The translations under genes and the position numbers were made by a program. Shown one piece after another: positions 35,450 to 46,746 of a DNA stretch of 64,000 nt. Numbering within the stretch: position 1 is the first letter of the stretch; every line of letters begins with the position of its first letter. This stretch comes from Antilocapra americana (lineage: Eukaryota; Chordata; Mammalia; Artiodactyla; Antilocapridae), in the NCBI GenBank assembly GCA_007570785.1, contig ML660777.1:2807845-2871844 (forward strand). Reading direction: 5' to 3'. The notes under the pieces are model-generated. The model worked only from the letters and a program-made list of their open reading frames with translations, had not been told where the DNA came from and ran no database searches.

Positions 35450-37005
35450 AAATGCCTTAAAAATATTTCAGAACCAAGAATATTATCAGGGATTGAAAAT
35501 TTTAATTTCATAATGATAGAAAAAGAAAATTCATTGAGATGATATAATAAATCTAAACTTTTTTAAATACATGAATCAAAATCAGATAGACCTATAAGAA
35601 TCAAAAGATAAATTCATAAATATAGTGGAAATTAGAACTATCATTCAAAATATATGATAGAGCAAGCTGATCAAAAATCAATAGGACTGCAGAAGATGTA
35701 TAGATACTATCCATCGAAATTGGCTTAACTGACATTTATAGAATACTTCATCACAACAGACATATATTCTTTTCAAGAAAATATCATTTGTCAAATCATA
35801 TGATCATCTGAGACATCAAACAAGTATCAATAAATTTAAAAGAATTCAAGCCATACAAAGTATATTCTCTGGCCAATGGAAATTACATTAGAAATCTCTA
35901 ACCAAAAAACCTGGAAATTTTGAAGATATTTGGAATGTAGATAAAATGTTTGTGATTAAACAATGTGTTAGAGAAGAAGTCAAAAAGGTAGTTATGAAAT
36001 ATCTGGACTGAATAAAAATGAAAATATAACACCTTAAAATGTACAGGACGCCACTAAAGCAATAGGGGAAATTTATAGTACAAAATATCAATGTTAGAGA
36101 AGAATCAAATCTTGGAACAATGTGCTGTTTCCACCTTAAGAAATGGGGAAGAAGGAGGCAAGTTAAATCTAAAATAAATTAACAAAAAATCATGAGAGCA
36201 GGTTAATAGAGTTAGAAAACAACAAAATGATCAAGAAAAAGCAGCAAATCAAAAAGTTCTTTGATTGATTAAACTCTAGTCAGATTGATCAGGAATACAA
36301 GAGAGAAGATACAAACTACCAATCAGAAATGGAAAAAGGGATATTACTACCAACCACACAGACATTTAAAAGATAATAAGGAAATATTACAAGCAACATT
36401 ATTTCCATATACTTGATAACTTAGGTGAAATGGATCAGTTTCCTGAAGAATACAAACTAAGAAAACTCTGTAAATAGAGATAGATTGGATTGGAGATGTT
36501 GAATATCCCTGCATATATTTATTAACAAAGTGAATTTAGCATTAAACATATTCTCACAAAGAAAATTCCAAACCCAAATGGCTTCACTGGTGAAGTCTAT
36601 GAAGTATTTAAGAAAGAAATAATATTAATTCTGCACTAATTGTTGGCAATAACATGAATGAATATCAGAATAATTATGATGAATGAAAGAAGCCATACAT
36701 AAGCCACACAAAAGGAGCTTTATAATTCCATTTATATAAAACTCCAGAAAATGCAAACTAATTGACACTGACAGAAAATAGGACAGTGATTGCCTGGAGA
36801 CTGATGATAGGGAAGGACAGAAAGAAGGAATCACCAAGAGATCAAGGAAAGCTTTTCAAATCATAGATCTGTTCATTATCTTGATTGTGTTGATGCTCAT
36901 ATGTGTGGATGTATGTCCACATTTAGCAGAATGCATTCTTTAAATATGTCAAATACAATGCAATTTATTGTATGTCAAATTTATATCAATAAACCTGTTT
37001 TTTAA
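35450..37005 (+). mobile_element. Old L1M: ORF2 fragment joined to 3' UTR
   Basis: The first part translates, with many breaks, as L1 ORF2 before and at the start of the RT domain (NPNGFTGEVYEVF at about 36,570 matches the L1 PDGFTGEFYQTF motif). From about 36,640 it is L1M 3' UTR (TGATTGCCTGGAGACTG, CATTATCTTGATTGTG, TATATCAATAAACCTG). The rest of ORF2 is deleted. Confidence 0.5.
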
Positions 37006-38029
37006 ACAGAAATAAAAAGAAAATCCTGAGGATTTTAAAAGGCAAATTTAGGAAAATCTAAACATCACTTTGTGATACCAATATTATCTGTTATTAGAAT
37101 CATAATACATAGTTAAATCTTGATTCTGTGATATATTTGACTGCTAAGTCATATGCAACAAAATATAGTTTGTCTACATATTTTGTCTTTTATGTATACT
37201 GTTCCTGGCAAATTAAACCTTGTATAATTTGAAGCTGGGGGAAAAGTCTAAACTGTCCTTATATATAATATAATTAGTTCATACTTGCATTAATATATAT
37301 TTGATAATTTGGTTATTAATAAAATACCAATAAAACAACTTTTTAAAACTTAGAAGCACTTGTTAATCACCTACCTAGCAAAGATGACAAAATGATTAAA
37401 AAATTCTTAGGTCACTTAACAAGATTATTTACTATAATGAAACATATATTAATACATGAGTTGAAAACCAAAGAAAACTTTAGCTGATGCAAAATCATTG
37501 AGACTTATAAGACAAAAAGTTTGAAAAAGAAGCAGTATTTTATTTACACACAAGCACATACATACTCCTATATATGTTTTAATTAGATTACTTCCACTGT
37601 AAGGATGTTAAAAGTTCAATAACGTGTGGGTCTGGAATTTTGCATATATTTTCTTTGAGCATGCTGTTCAAGGTAAAGACATGATTTGATTCATAGTGGG
37701 AGGTAGTTTATTTATGCAATGTGCAATCAGCATGCCTTATTAAGTAGGATCAGGTAATAACCTGAAGAAATCAGAATATGAATAGAATATACAATTGACT
37801 TAATTTGCATCAGGGGCATTCTGAGCCATTTTCTTCAGAAACATTAAATATGTGAAGAAATAAATTGCAACTTCTAAAAATTTTTTAAATTAAAAATAGT
37901 TAAAGCCAGATTGTTATGTCAATTTTTACTCACTTGGTTTGATGAAAATTATTTAATTGGGCATTTAACTTTAAAAGTTCAACATTTATCTATTTTTTAA
38001 TGCACTGTACTTGAGTGTATATGAAAATA

Positions 38030-38590
38030 AATAGGTGAGGGATATTGAGGTACAAACTTTCAATTACAAAATAAATGAATCAAAGGTAAGAAATGTACAG
38101 TGTAAGGAATATAGTCAATAATTATGTAACTTTAATATCTTTGTATAGTGACAGACAGCAACTAGATTTATCATGGTGATAATTTTGAAATATATAGAAA
38201 TAGCAAATCCCTACTTTGTATACCAGGACCTAACAGGGTATTGCAGGTCAGTTATACTTCAAAATCAAAGAAACAAACAGAATTCATAGAAAAAGAGGTC
38301 AGATTTGTAGCTACCATAAATGGGAGTGGGGAGGTAAAATTGGATGAAGGTAGCCAGAAGTTATAAACTTCCAGTCATAAATGAGTACTAAGGATATAAA
38401 GTACAACATGATAAATATGCTTACTGCTGCTGTACATCATATATATGAAAGCTGTTAAAAGAATAAATCCTAAGAGTTCTTATCACAAGAAAATGTTTTT
38501 TCTAATTCTTTAATGTATCTCCATGAGATGACAGATGTTCACTAAACTTATTGTGATAATTATTTCATGATGTTTGTGAGTAAAATCATC
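38030..38590 (+). mobile_element. L1MA-type 3' UTR, two related segments
   Basis: GGAATATAGTCAATAATTATG, TTTATCATGGTGATAATTTTG, then a second similar block with ACTTATTGTGATAATTATTTC. Possibly two insertions or a duplication of one. Confidence 0.5.
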
Positions 38591-38599
38591 ACAAAATGA

Positions 38600-38990
38600 A
38601 TGCTGAGCCAAGGAAGAGAAGCAATTTGAAGGGCAAATCAAAATAATATGGAAAGCAACTGGACATAGTGGGCAAAGGAAGGTGAAAGTCAAAGATGACT
38701 GCTCTTGAAACTCAAGGTCACATAGAGGATGGTAGTAAGATTCTCTAAAATGAACAGGGGAAATCTACACATTTGGGAAAGATAAAGATGACCTCTACCT
38801 TGGACATATTTAACATGGAGTAAGAGAGTACATCCGAGTGGGTTTGTCCCCTTGAACTTGAGTTCTATTACATGATAAGAATCACAGGTATTAACTCAGT
38901 CTTTAATCATCATTGTTTCAGATGATCAAAAGGGATAAAGGAGAAGACAGTGAAATAAGACCATAGGAGAATGACTTAATTTGGGGGGTG
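38600..38990 (-). mobile_element. L2-like ancient LINE fragment (tentative)
   Basis: GTGAAAGTCAAAGATGACTG and CTTGGACATATTTAACATGG correspond to AAGGATGAC... and GGACATGTTGAGTTTG phrases of the family. Confidence 0.5.
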
Positions 38991-39888
38991 GAAGAAAGAA
39001 AACAGCAGGTCAGAGAGAAAGGAGAACTCTGGGAAGGGATAAGAGAGGGTAGATTTAGTTGGAGGGACACATGTTGCTGTGAGCCCTCTTGAGAGACGGG
39101 GAGAGACAAAGGGAGAGAGAGAATCGGAGGGGGCTGCTGCTGCTGTTCTGATCCCAGTGTACACAGGCCCCCAGGCTCCTGAGCTTCTGCCACTTTGCAG
39201 GATCTAACACGGTTGAGCAGTAAAGCTGATATTTTGAAAACATAAAACACGGTATGAAAATACATGAAATAATGTCCTTAATGACTTTAGCCAAAATCCA
39301 TGAGAGAAAAGACAGGTCCATAGTACCCATGGCCTAGTACATGCACAGGCTCCCATTAACCTTATTTCTTCCTTCCCTTTTAAACAACTCCAACTATTTT
39401 CTTCCTGAACTCATTCTTTGTCTGTGGTGCAACGCAATCCCAAATCCCTCCTAGACTTTGACCCAGGGTGGAGCGAACACGTGCTGTGCCCCAAATTTAT
39501 AGTTAATTCATTACAACTGTGAGCAGTTTGTACAGTACAGCCTTCACCTTGGCTGTGACCTCACTGGTTAAAGTCTCACTCTGTTCCTGGCTCAGACCTG
39601 GGGCTACAGCAGGCAAAGCAGAACACAGTGCTTCCTGCCTCCTCTCCTGTTGCCTGTGTATCCACAAGGTTTGGTGAACTGTAGTAACTTTTACATTAAT
39701 TTATAACTAAATTAGACACAGGTTTCTCCTGAACTCAAGATTGAGTGGTAAAGAAATGGGAACAGAAAGGGCTCATTAACTGAAGCAAAACATGTAATTT
39801 TGATATTTACCAGGTCAGAAGGATGAAATAAAAACAATCTCAAAATATCTGGACTATGGTATTCATTTGGCACCAGAAAAAAAGTATG

Positions 39889-39892
<4 letters not shown>

Positions 39893-39921
<29 letters not shown>
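39893..39921. repeat. (AT)n microsatellite
   Basis: About 14 AT units. Confidence 0.5.
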
Positions 39922-39924
<3 letters not shown>

Positions 39925-40935
39925 CTTCCTATATAAAGTTTACTTTTAATGTGTACCATACGTTAAGTAAGCCATACAAATCAGCATGGCTATAGCCCTA
40001 GACCCTGGAATTAACTAGCCTGAACCCACCTTAGGAAAGAATATAACAAAATTTCAAAGCACCTAGTTGAATACTTCTGATAATATATACATGTCTTATT
40101 TGTGAAGGGTCAAAGAGGGAAAGATTATTAATATTTCTATCCAATATTTCATATTATGTACATTATATGAAATCAAATTATATCAAAGATATATTTCTGA
40201 AGTCTTGGATACAGGCTTTAGTCATTTTTGTCTCATATTAATAGTTTATAGATTATTTAATTCCTTAATTTCAATAATCTTTTACCTGTAAGTGTCAAAA
40301 TAGTAGTAAAGCCAACTAAAATATTTTCAGTAATCACTTTTGATTGAGGTAATATCACTTTGCTCATTTAGAAGCAGTAGCAACAGTGTTGTGAGTTTCA
40401 AAGTACAAATTTGATTTTGTTTTTAGGTAACCCTGAGGTACAAATTCCATGAGTTTGTACATTTAGATCTTTTTAATCTAACGTCTTCTACTCCTCTAAT
40501 AATGGTGTAGAGTAAACTGAGAAGGAGCCATTTCTCCCCCAAAACTAAACAATAAAAACTGGTTGATCAAAAAAAAAAAGCTTCATTGGCAGAAATGATT
40601 GCTAACCGATGTCAAGTTTCAACAAATTATTAAACAAATGCCTAGATTAATATTATTTCAAAGGGAGAACCAGAGGCAGACACCACTAAAACTAACAGGG
40701 TATTCCTATCCTCAGTGAGCAGGACTTTTTAGCTGAGGTATTTATATTTTAAAACTACAAAACAGACATGTATATAGTGCCTTAATCTGTGCCGAGTGTT
40801 GCCATGTGTCCCTGGGATATTTGACAGGGCCTCTTCCCTCTGGGTCTCAGAGTCTCTCTCTGATTCTGAGTCAGAGAGTTTCATGGCCAAGCTGCCACAA
40901 CAGGTTTCTATTTTAATGACAAGTTCACTCACCAG

Positions 40936-41151
40936 TGCTGTGCTTAGTCGCTCAGTCGTGTCTGACTCTTTGCAACCCCATGGACTGCAGCCCACCAGGC
41001 CCCTCTGTCCACTGGAATTTTCCAGGCAAGAATACTGAAGTAGGTTGCCATGCCCTCCTCCAGGGGACCTTCACAACTCAGGAATCAAACCCAGTTCTCC
41101 CACACTGCAGGCAGATTTTTTTACCATCTGAGCCACCAGGGAAGCCCCTTG
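40936..41151 (-). mobile_element. Bov-tA SINE with 7-bp duplication
   Basis: Full minus copy from TGCTTAGTCGCTCAGTCGTG to GAGCCACCAGGGAAGCCCC, relatively young. TCACCAG occurs at 40,929-40,935 and 41,152-41,158. Confidence 0.5.
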
Positions 41152-41674
41152 TCACCAGAGGTCACCTTTTAAATTGAGAGTCCTTAAGACATAAGTGGTG
41201 AGATCCTCAGAGATGACCTGGGGACCATGAAACTCACTGTGAATCTTGAGCTGTCTTCTTCTCTGCCTTTTTCTGTGGAGCTATAAGGACTAGACCTAGA
41301 GCTATAAAAGCCATCTCTCTCTCTAGTTCTCACACACATTTTTAAATTTTCATTTTGACTTCTGGTGGTAGAGGAATAGGTTATCTATTACTATCAACCA
41401 CTATTGCATGGTTTCAATGAAACAGCTCTTTCTTAGACCTGGTATAACCAATAATTCACTTAATTTAATCCTCAGTAAGATATGTATTCCTCTATTTTAT
41501 ATTGCTTTCATGGTATTAATCATAATTCCACTCTTGTCATAGCCTTGTTTTCAATATTTTATATAAACAAATATGTTGAACTTTTTTTTGAGAATTCTAT
41601 GAAATGTAAATGCACACTTCCATAAGTATAGAAAAACTTGAACTTTTGAAACATATTTCACCCTGTTTTGAAAA

Positions 41675-41733
41675 GAGGTCTAACTATATTCAATACCCTA
41701 TGATAAACCATAATGAAAAAGAATCTGAAAAAG

Positions 41734-41766
<33 letters not shown>

Positions 41767-41848
41767 CTGAATCACTTTGCTGTATAGGGAAAGGTAATGC
41801 AACATTGTAAATCAACTATGCTACAATAAAATACATTTTTAAAAAAGG
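41675..41848 (+). mobile_element. L1 3' terminus with internal AT run
   Basis: ACTGAATCACTTTGCTGTAT, AACATTGTAAATCAACTATG, CTACAATAAAATAC; the AT microsatellite at 41,737-41,765 interrupts it, as at 6,218. Confidence 0.5.
41737..41765. repeat. (AT)n microsatellite
   Basis: About 14 AT units within an L1 3' UTR. Confidence 0.5.
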
Positions 41849-42233
41849 GGTCTAATGATATTTCATCATCTGTAAGAATCTGGAAGGTTGCATAATTTCT
41901 GTTAGTTCAACAAATTATGTTTGTGTGATCTTTGTTCTATTGGAAGTGTAACAAAATTTTGGAAGTATAACTACCAAGTTGTATCCCTATCGCAAACTTC
42001 TTGTTAAAGTTCTACATATGTTAGCATTCCAGGTGTAAGCATTAACACGTCTAGTAACTTTCAATACTTGAATTGCATGGCTTCTTTTCCTTCTTTGCAG
42101 TTGTCTGTCATCTATACCCAGACTTCTATTCAGTACTTCTAAGAAGATCTTAGAAGTTTGACTTCTGTCACTTCAAATCCTTCCTGTGTTATCAAAACAG
42201 TGAAAGTAACTGTGCAGTGCATACTAGTTTTCA

Positions 42234-42457
42234 TACTAAGCTTCCCAGGTGGTCCTATTAGTAAAGAACCTCCCTGCCAATGCAGGATACATAAAAAATG
42301 CTGATTTGATCCCTGGGTCAAGTGGTTACTCTGGAGGTGGAAATGGTAACCCACTCCAGTATTCTTGCTGTAAAATCCCATGGACAGAGGAGCCGGGTGG
42401 GCTACTGTCCATAGGGTTTCAAAGAGTTGGACACAATTATAGTGACTTAGCACATCA
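42234..42457 (+). mobile_element. Bov-tA SINE with 11-bp target-site duplication
   Basis: Starts in CTTCCCAGGTGGTCCTATTAG; flanked by perfect ACTAGTTTTCA at 42,223-42,233 and 42,458-42,468. An A-rich insertion sits in the head around 42,290. Confidence 0.5.
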
Positions 42458-42526
42458 CTAGTTTTCAAATTGGTTGATTTAAGTTGATTTGTAATTTCAG
42501 ATTGTTATTAGATACTAATAATGAAA

Positions 42527-42647
42527 GACATGGCAAACCACTCCAGTAATCTTGTCTGGGAAATCCCATGAATAGAGGAGCCTGGTGGGCTACAGCTACA
42601 GACCATGCAATTGCAAAGAGCTGGATATGACTGAAGTAACTTATCAC
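42527..42647 (+). mobile_element. Bov-A body, 5' truncated
   Basis: GGCAAACCACTCCAGTAATC to GGATATGACTGAAGTAAC, with a 6-base duplication (GCTACAGCTACAG). Confidence 0.5.
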
Positions 42648-43503
42648 ACAAGCACACAGAGTTTTAAAAAATCTGAAAGAATCATGGAAGTTCTGAATTA
42701 GAGAAGAATAAAAAGAGCAAGGAGGACAGGGAACGTTGAAATGGAAGCAATTTCCAGTAGATGGCCCTTCATGTAAAGGAGAAAAACCTGTACAATGGAA
42801 GAGAAAAATGACATGTCCAATGTCAGAAAAAATGGTCCAAAGGTGAGCCCTATATCAGAGATTTTATTCTTGCTGATACAAAGAGATGGGGAATGCATGA
42901 AAGAGAAATAAATTAATCTAATGTAAAAACTGACGGCTTAGTTACCTGGCATACTTATTCTTGGTGATTCAAAGTCATATTTACTTATGAATTTGGTGAC
43001 AACTGGACATACAATGTTCTGCTTTTTCAGCTGAAACATTTGTTTTTGAATTTTGTCAACAGTGGACCAGATCAGAAAGGGAGGGAGAATTGGGATTCAA
43101 TCAAATTTAGAAGGAGTGAAACCAAGCTAGGTAAGTAAACTATTAACTCATTTAATAAACAAATGGCAAATGGTTATTATGTGCTAGCCACTCAGCTAGG
43201 CAAAAGCCAGACATGTTCCTGTGTCCAGTTTGACACATAAGTTTAGTGAATACAAGAAATCTGTTACAGATGGCAGCTGTAGGACAAAAAGTTTTAATGG
43301 GACAGCCATTTTCAAAGCTCTGAATACATCTTCTCTCACTTCTGTACTCGGGACCATGTCAGAGTTAGTTGCATTTATTGGATGTATAACCATAAGGTGT
43401 GGTGAAATAACAGCATATAAAAACTTACACTATCACCAGTATATTTCGAATGGCAATTACACTGGAGCCCTGCTAGACTTTAATCCCTGGGCTCCATACT
43501 ACT

Positions 43504-43709
43504 GTGTGCTTAGTCGTTCAGTCGTGTCTGACTCTTTGTGACCCCACAGACTACAGCCTGCCAGGATCCTCTGTCCATGGGGATTCTCCAAGCAAGAATA
43601 CTGGAGTGGGATGCTTCTTCCAGGGGATCTTCCCAACCCAAGTAGCAAACCCACGTCTTTTGAAGCATTGCAGGCAGATTCTTTACCAACAGAGGCACCA
43701 GGAAAGCCC
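43504..43709 (-). mobile_element. Bov-tA SINE
   Basis: Minus copy, TGTGCTTAGTCGTTCAGTC to AGGCACCAGGAAAGCCC, with a 10-base deletion after GGGATGC. Confidence 0.5.
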
Positions 43710-44309
43710 ATGCTAGGTGATACCTAAATCTATGACTTGTCCTGATGTCTATCATTAGTTCTTCATTAAAACTTAGAGGATAAATATGACTTACAATGGA
43801 CTCCACATCCTATTATATAATGTTACAGCAAAATCTAATGATTTAATGTTTAATACACGATAGCTAGTTTCTAGCAAAGCCTAGATATTGTATAACTATT
43901 TGCCCTTACCTTTATTTTCATAAATATATATATATATATTTATGTACTTTTATTGCTATAATTCAATTCAGATATTTTCAGAAAAAATAAGCATCATCTC
44001 AAAAAGAAATGGGATGCCCCAGTAAGGAAAGAGTTAATAGCTTATCTGCAGGGATCTTATCTCTATCATGTGATAGAATCACCACAAAACTAGGCCAGGT
44101 ACTGTGTTTTATGGTATCTGGTTTGATCAGTTTTGTTTTTTTTTTTAAATGGGAGTTAACAATCTCATATCTTTCAGCATACAAACTCACTAAAATCAAA
44201 GCTCCTTAAGAGCTGTGAGCCTTTAATGTGCATTAATTATAATCATCACTGTTTGCTTTCTTTTTTTTGTGTATTCAAAAACTCTGTTGCAATCCTTTTT
44301 TTATTATTT

Positions 44310-44930
44310 AATCACTGTCATTCATTCACTCATTAAATACATATTTTTGAGTGCCTACTATATATGACCCAAGCATCACTCTAGGTACTTAGGATTCAAT
44401 AGTGTATAAATATAAAACAGAAAAAAAATTATTTCCTTCCGGGAACTCCTATTTTTATTAGAATGACATATGAATAACCATAATTTTAAAGCAAAATATA
44501 TAGCATGCTAATGAGAATAATAATTAATGACAAAGTAAAATATATAGTATATTAATGAGAAAAAAATTAATGACAAAATAAAGTGCAAAACAAAAACAGG
44601 GAGTTCTTGGTTTTGTCAGGAAGGTAGGGATTGCAACTTTAAACCAGCTGGCCAAGGAAGCTAACATGAACAAATGGCATTGAGCTAGATATTTTAAAGA
44701 TGTGAGGGAGAAAGCCATGTGGAGATGGCTTTCTAGCAGAGGAAATAGCCAAAGCAAAGGCCCTGGGGTAGGTATTCCAGGATGTGAAAAGGACGGTATG
44801 TGAACAAGGGAGAAGTAAAGTCAGAAATGAACAGGGGAAAGGGGAAAAGACCTACACTGGTATGTATCAGGAGAGCAGTTCTGTTAAAAATGACTTATGT
44901 ATGTAAAATAATAACTGAAATTTAAGTTAC
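44310..44930 (-). mobile_element. L2-like ancient LINE (tentative)
   Basis: TCATTCATTCACTCATTAAA and GAGTGCCTACTATATATGAC start it, resembling the reversed L2 3' end, followed by GCAAAGGCCCTGGGGTAGG. One of several copies in the same orientation. Confidence 0.5.
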
Positions 44931-45106
44931 TAATAATCTGCCAGGAAGCTGGAAGCCTGCTTATGAGAGAGAACAGAACTAGGAACTAGAGAACCTCAGA
45001 CACGGGAATGAATGTGGAAGGGGAGTTCAGGGAGACAAAAAGTTTAAAGAGAAGGTATCAGTGGACAGCAGTTCAACACGGGATTCCTCAGGTGAAGATG
45101 GAGATG

Positions 45107-45241
45107 AACTGCTGCTGCTGCTAAGTCGCTTCAGTCGTGTTCGACTCTGTGTGACCCCATGGACAGCAGCCCACCAGGCTCCTCTGTCCACAGGATTCTT
45201 CAGGCAAGCATACTGGAGTGGGTTGTCATTTCCTTCTCCAA
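45107..45241 (-). mobile_element. BOV-A2-type monomer
   Basis: CTGCTGCTGCTGCTAAGTCG start, one Bov-A unit, ending CCATTTCCTTCTCCA-like. The second monomer is absent. It lies about 500 bp downstream of the CpG block in ADGB intron 1. Confidence 0.5.
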
Positions 45242-46097
45242 GATGAAGAACTAGGCATCCAAAATCGAAGAGTCCAAGTAAAAGTAATCTACAGTCCACA
45301 CCTCATAGGCGCAGTGGGGAAAACATGAATGATCCCCCTGAAGTAAGTTCAGCAGCTGGCGCTCTCTTATAAATTTTGTAAGTCCAAATAATAGCCCCAA
45401 ACCTGTGCTATTAATAACTAGGTATTTGGTGGTGGTGCTGGGGAGACCAGGGTGGGGGGGAACATAATAAGGAGGTAAATACATAGCAAAAAACCACCCC
45501 AGATCAGAGAGGCATCATTTAGATTCCATGAACTGGAGTCTGTATACTTTATCGGAGTAAATGTTAGTACCGTGAATTACATATCTATATAGTTTTAACT
45601 TTTAAAATCCATGTCATGTCGGATAGAATCTGCCTAAAGTTCTTCAATCGCTGGATGGGGCAAATACAAACTAAGGAATCATCAGCCAGGTGAAAGGTCT
45701 CTGCTGAGGCTGGGCCCACGCAGATGTGGTCCTAACCTTGAGCCTCGCCTCTCTGGTAAGGAAGCCACAGCCCTCCCAAGTGCCGGGGTGGACCCTGAAG
45801 GAGAGGAGCGGCAGGAAAGGGTGGGAGGTTCGTGGACTGGAGCCAGAAGGGCAGCCACCTCGCCAAGCAGCTGAAACAGGGAAACTGGGGCTCTGGGAGG
45901 AAGTGGATCCAGGTAGGCATGGACGAAGAATGAGGGCAAGAGTCTCCAGGTCCGGGTTCTTACAGACGGTAAAGACGCTGGAAGAGGCCATCTAAACTCC
46001 TGCCTTGGCAGGGTTTGCTACAGGGAAGCAGAGCCGGGACAAGGGGAAAGGACAAAGGATCAAGCCCGCGGTGGGATGGCAGACAGAGGTCCCTTAC

Positions 46098-46171
46098 TCT
46101 TTAGATTTATCCGATCCGTGCGCCGAGTTGATACGATGCACCTCTTTCTTCCTGGCTTGTTTGGTGGTCAT
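46098..46171 (-). CDS. ADGB: ADGB coding exon 1 (start codon, 24 codons plus 2 bases)
   Basis: The ATG is complementary to 46,169-46,171, with G at -3 and A at +4, an adequate Kozak context. Translation begins MTTKQARKKEVHRINSAHGS and ends with DKSK plus the first two bases of an Asp codon. This is a lysine/arginine-rich leader without a signal peptide. Human ADGB begins very similarly (MASKQTKKKEVHRINSAHGS, recalled). The donor is GA|GTAAGG with the intron starting at 46,097, phase 2. The exon lies inside the CpG-rich block and 75 bp below the X-box. The 5' UTR and transcription start cannot be fixed from sequence alone. Confidence 0.5.
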
Positions 46172-46245
46172 GGCAGAGGTAGCCCCAGGCAGGAGCTGAG
46201 CTCTGAGCGAAGAGCCGCCTCTGCCGCCCTGGCTACGCGTCTGCC

Positions 46246-46258
46246 GTTGCTAGGAGAC
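46246..46258 (-). promoter_or_regulatory. RFX X-box in the ADGB promoter
   Basis: Read on the gene strand the 13 bases are GTCTCCTAGCAAC. They fit the imperfect inverted-repeat X-box bound by RFX factors, half sites RYYNCC and RGYAAC separated by one base. The site lies 75-87 bp upstream of the ATG inside the CpG block. X-boxes near the start site are the hallmark of ciliary genes controlled by RFX2/RFX3 together with FOXJ1. The motif match is direct; the functional role is inferred. Confidence 0.5.
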
Positions 46259-46309
46259 TGCCAGTGCGCTTCCTGCAGCCGCGGTGAAGGTGCTGGTCAG
46301 GTTTTAGCT

Positions 46310-46316
46310 GGGGCGG
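46310..46316 (+). promoter_or_regulatory. GC box (Sp1-type) upstream of ADGB
   Basis: GGGGCGG, about 139 bp upstream of the ADGB ATG and 52 bp beyond the X-box. It is a typical Sp/KLF site for a TATA-less promoter. Short GC boxes also occur by chance in CpG-rich DNA, so the confidence is moderate. Confidence 0.5.
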
Positions 46317-46540
46317 CCCTAGCGAAGGCAGCTCTGAGGTTGCAAAGGGACTGCGAGCGCCTAAGAGCTCAGGTCTCCCCAACGTGGTGGAAATCTAGGG
46401 GTTGGGTGTCCGGGGGAAGCCGGGCCGGGCGTGGATTTGACCATAGGATTGATAGGTTCTGATAAACTGGAGTTTTTCTATATGGCTTTGCTCTTCAGAA
46501 GCATATGTCTAGATTAACTCTTTTGATTTGAAGACATGTA

Positions 46541-46746
46541 CTATAAAAGTCTGATGCTGGAGAAGATTGAAGGCAGGAAGAGAAGGGGACGACAGAGGAT
46601 GAGATGGTTGGATGTTATCACCGGCTCAATGGACATGAGTTTGCGTAATCTCCAGGAGTTGGTGATGGACACGGAGGCCTGGTGTGCTGCAGCCTATGGG
46701 GTCACAAGGAGTCAGACATGACTGAGTGAGTGAACTGAACTGAACT
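46541..46746 (+). mobile_element. BovB 3' end just upstream of the ADGB promoter
   Basis: About 200 bp, 5' truncated, with the typical GAACTGAACTGAACTG tail. Its inner end is 370 bp from the ADGB ATG and about 100 bp outside the CpG block. No clear target-site duplication was found. Confidence 0.5.

Larger units (their letters stand above)
24401..46097 (-). other. ADGB: ADGB intron 1 (about 21.7 kb)
   Basis: A long first intron separating the CpG-block start exon from the rest of the gene, filled with LINE and SINE insertions of several ages. I see no further exon or RNA gene in it. Unassigned stretches include about 27,660-29,330, 37,005-38,030, 39,000-39,890, 39,922-40,928, 41,159-41,675, 42,650-43,500, 43,710-44,310 and 45,245-45,715. 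Confidence 0.5.
13422..46171 (-). other. ADGB: ADGB (androglobin) gene, 5' part: five coding exons, incomplete at the left edge
   Basis: Five exons on the minus strand encode 202 continuous codons that match, from memory of the human protein, the N terminus of androglobin. ADGB is a large chimeric protein (about 1,650 residues in human) with an N-terminal calpain-like cysteine protease domain, a circularly permuted globin domain split by an IQ calmodulin-binding motif, and a C-terminal coiled coil. Published work links it to ciliated cells and sperm-tail formation. Only about the first 12% of the protein lies here: the charged N-terminal leader and the start of the calpain-like region. Exon lengths are 74, 157, 93, 72 and 210 bases. 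All introns are GT/AG with phases 2,0,0,0,0, and no stop or frameshift interrupts the join, so this is a live gene, not a processed pseudogene. Intron 1 is about 21.7 kb. The gene continues beyond position 1. Confidence 0.5.
45715..46445 (-). promoter_or_regulatory. ADGB: CpG-rich promoter region of ADGB
   Basis: This block is much richer in GC and CpG than the AT-rich surroundings; 46,201-46,320 alone holds ten CpG dinucleotides. It covers exon 1, the first 380 bp of intron 1 and about 275 bp upstream of the ATG. I see no TATA box at a useful distance, consistent with a CpG-island promoter having dispersed starts. Plus-strand frames open here are antisense, not matched to any protein I know, and typical of GC-rich DNA. 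A divergent transcript cannot be excluded. Confidence 0.5.

Noticed and set aside
45671..46462. Overlapping frames on both strands in the CpG block
   Set aside because: GC-rich DNA lacks stop codons by chance. The plus-strand 128-codon frame at 46,076-46,462 is antisense to ADGB exon 1 and matches nothing known to me.
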